NCBI GenBank assembly: GCA_032622095.1
Contig: CP136063.1
Span: 11,513,814-11,577,813, forward strand
Length of the DNA stretch: 64,000 nucleotides
Reading direction: 5' to 3'
From: Siphonodentalium dalli
Taxonomy: Eukaryota > Mollusca > Scaphopoda > Gadilida > Siphonodentaliidae
Of the stretch, positions 63,516 through 64,000 are shown piece by piece. The stretch's first letter is position 1; each line of letters opens with the position of its first letter. Below the pieces are notes generated by a model, which saw only the letters and a list, made by a program, of their open reading frames with translations, searched no databases and was not told the origin of the DNA. A program made the position numbers and the translations under genes.

Positions 63516-63800
63516 ATACCATGAAAATGGGCCCGGTCCCTTATTATGGGCTGCATGAGACAACTCTGAATAATATATATATAATATACTTAACCGTATC
63601 TTAATCCAGGAAATACAGAAATACAAGAACAAACACACAAGAGTCACATCACAACGTCCTTTCAGCACTTTAACATAAAACAGAATCCGTGTGTACTCCT
63701 CAACGTCAGAGCCCAGAGTGACGGTCATCATCCTGCTTCCGCCCGGCGTGACGTCCTGCGTGACGTCATAACTGTACTCGCCACACAGGGACTTTATCAT
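63459..63800 (-). other. Unidentified ORF, possible exon
   Basis: 113-codon frame. Its first half (GEYSYDVTQDVTPGGSRMMT, then VEEYTRILFYVKVLKG) has protein-like composition and lies outside the repeats (63640-63800), while its second half runs into the minisatellite. I do not recognise it. It might be an exon end followed by intron; this is weak. Confidence 0.15.
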
Positions 63801-64000
63801 GGGGCTTTGCTATAATACTTGACCGACGAGGGGCTTTAATGATTCGTGACCGACAAGGGCATTTAATGATACACGGCCGACCAGGGGCATTGTCATAATA
63901 TTTGACCGACGAGGGGCTTTAATGATACGTGACCGACCATGGGGCTTTGCTATAATACTTGATCTACATGGAGCTTTAATGATACTTGATCTACGTGGGC
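63801..64000. repeat. Minisatellite continuing to the window edge
   Basis: ggggctttaatgatacgtga, ccgacgaggggctttgctat and aatacttgaccgac units of about 29 bases, related to 63090-63515. It is cut by the window end. Confidence 0.75.

Overview
The window is eukaryotic and repeat-rich, most likely from a mollusc or another lophotrochozoan. The basis is indirect: AT-rich intergenic DNA full of alternating acatgtacatgta-type tracts, a dense load of foldback elements and MITEs, young C2H2 zinc-finger arrays, LINE remnants and a large Ty3/gypsy-type element. No bacterial-style operons, Shine-Dalgarno sites, CRISPR arrays, rRNA or convincing tRNA genes were seen.

Layout. 1-4975: decayed APE-RT-RNase H LINE whose 5' end lies outside the window. 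4998-8633: non-autonomous DNA transposon with a second one (5025-6005) nested in its left terminal repeat. 8.7-15.5 kb: LINE scraps, two MITE families and hairpins. 15.5-26.7 kb: two C2H2 zinc-finger genes (15766-17340, 17 fingers; 24845-26479, 19 fingers), separated by zinc-finger debris, a truncated tyrosine recombinase, LINE pieces, a 38-bp minisatellite and copies of a palindromic hairpin. 26.7-44 kb: no convincing host gene; foldback elements, tandem repeats, and a 2.13-kb tandem duplication whose second copy took two further insertions. 44.0-60.9 kb: a third zinc-finger locus split in two by a 15,578-bp LTR retrotransposon (44398-59975). 61-64 kb: MITEs and minisatellites.

The LTR retrotransposon is the main discovery. 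Its 508-bp LTRs differ at only two positions and it is flanked by a 4-bp duplication (GTAC), so it is a very recent insertion. It encodes Gag with an unusual N-terminal helix-hairpin-helix-like segment, then a textbook -1 frameshift cassette (GGGAAAC plus stem-loop), protease, RT-RNase H and a D,D35E integrase ending in a PHD finger. Downstream of pol it carries about 4.3 kb of extra coding DNA: a basic repeat-linker protein, a KptA/Tpt1 family (NAD+-dependent RNA 2'-phosphotransferase) domain with all four key catalytic residues, and a TatD-family metal hydrolase that appears to lack its last metal-binding block. About 24 copies of a short hairpin (CUGG-N5-CCGG, with changing but complementary flanks) are scattered through gag, the protease-RT junction and the 3' ORFs, in more than one codon phase. 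This suggests a nucleic-acid-level element.

How the parts may fit: Gag and Pol perform ordinary LTR retrotransposition; the PHD finger may steer integration to modified chromatin; the KptA-TatD module looks like captured RNA/DNA-end processing activity that could protect or repair element nucleic acids. This copy is broken (a stop inside RT and frame changes in gag, pro-RT and RH-IN), so its recent mobility implies help in trans, recoding, damage since insertion, or sequencing error. All functions are inferred from sequence motifs read by eye; no database search was possible.
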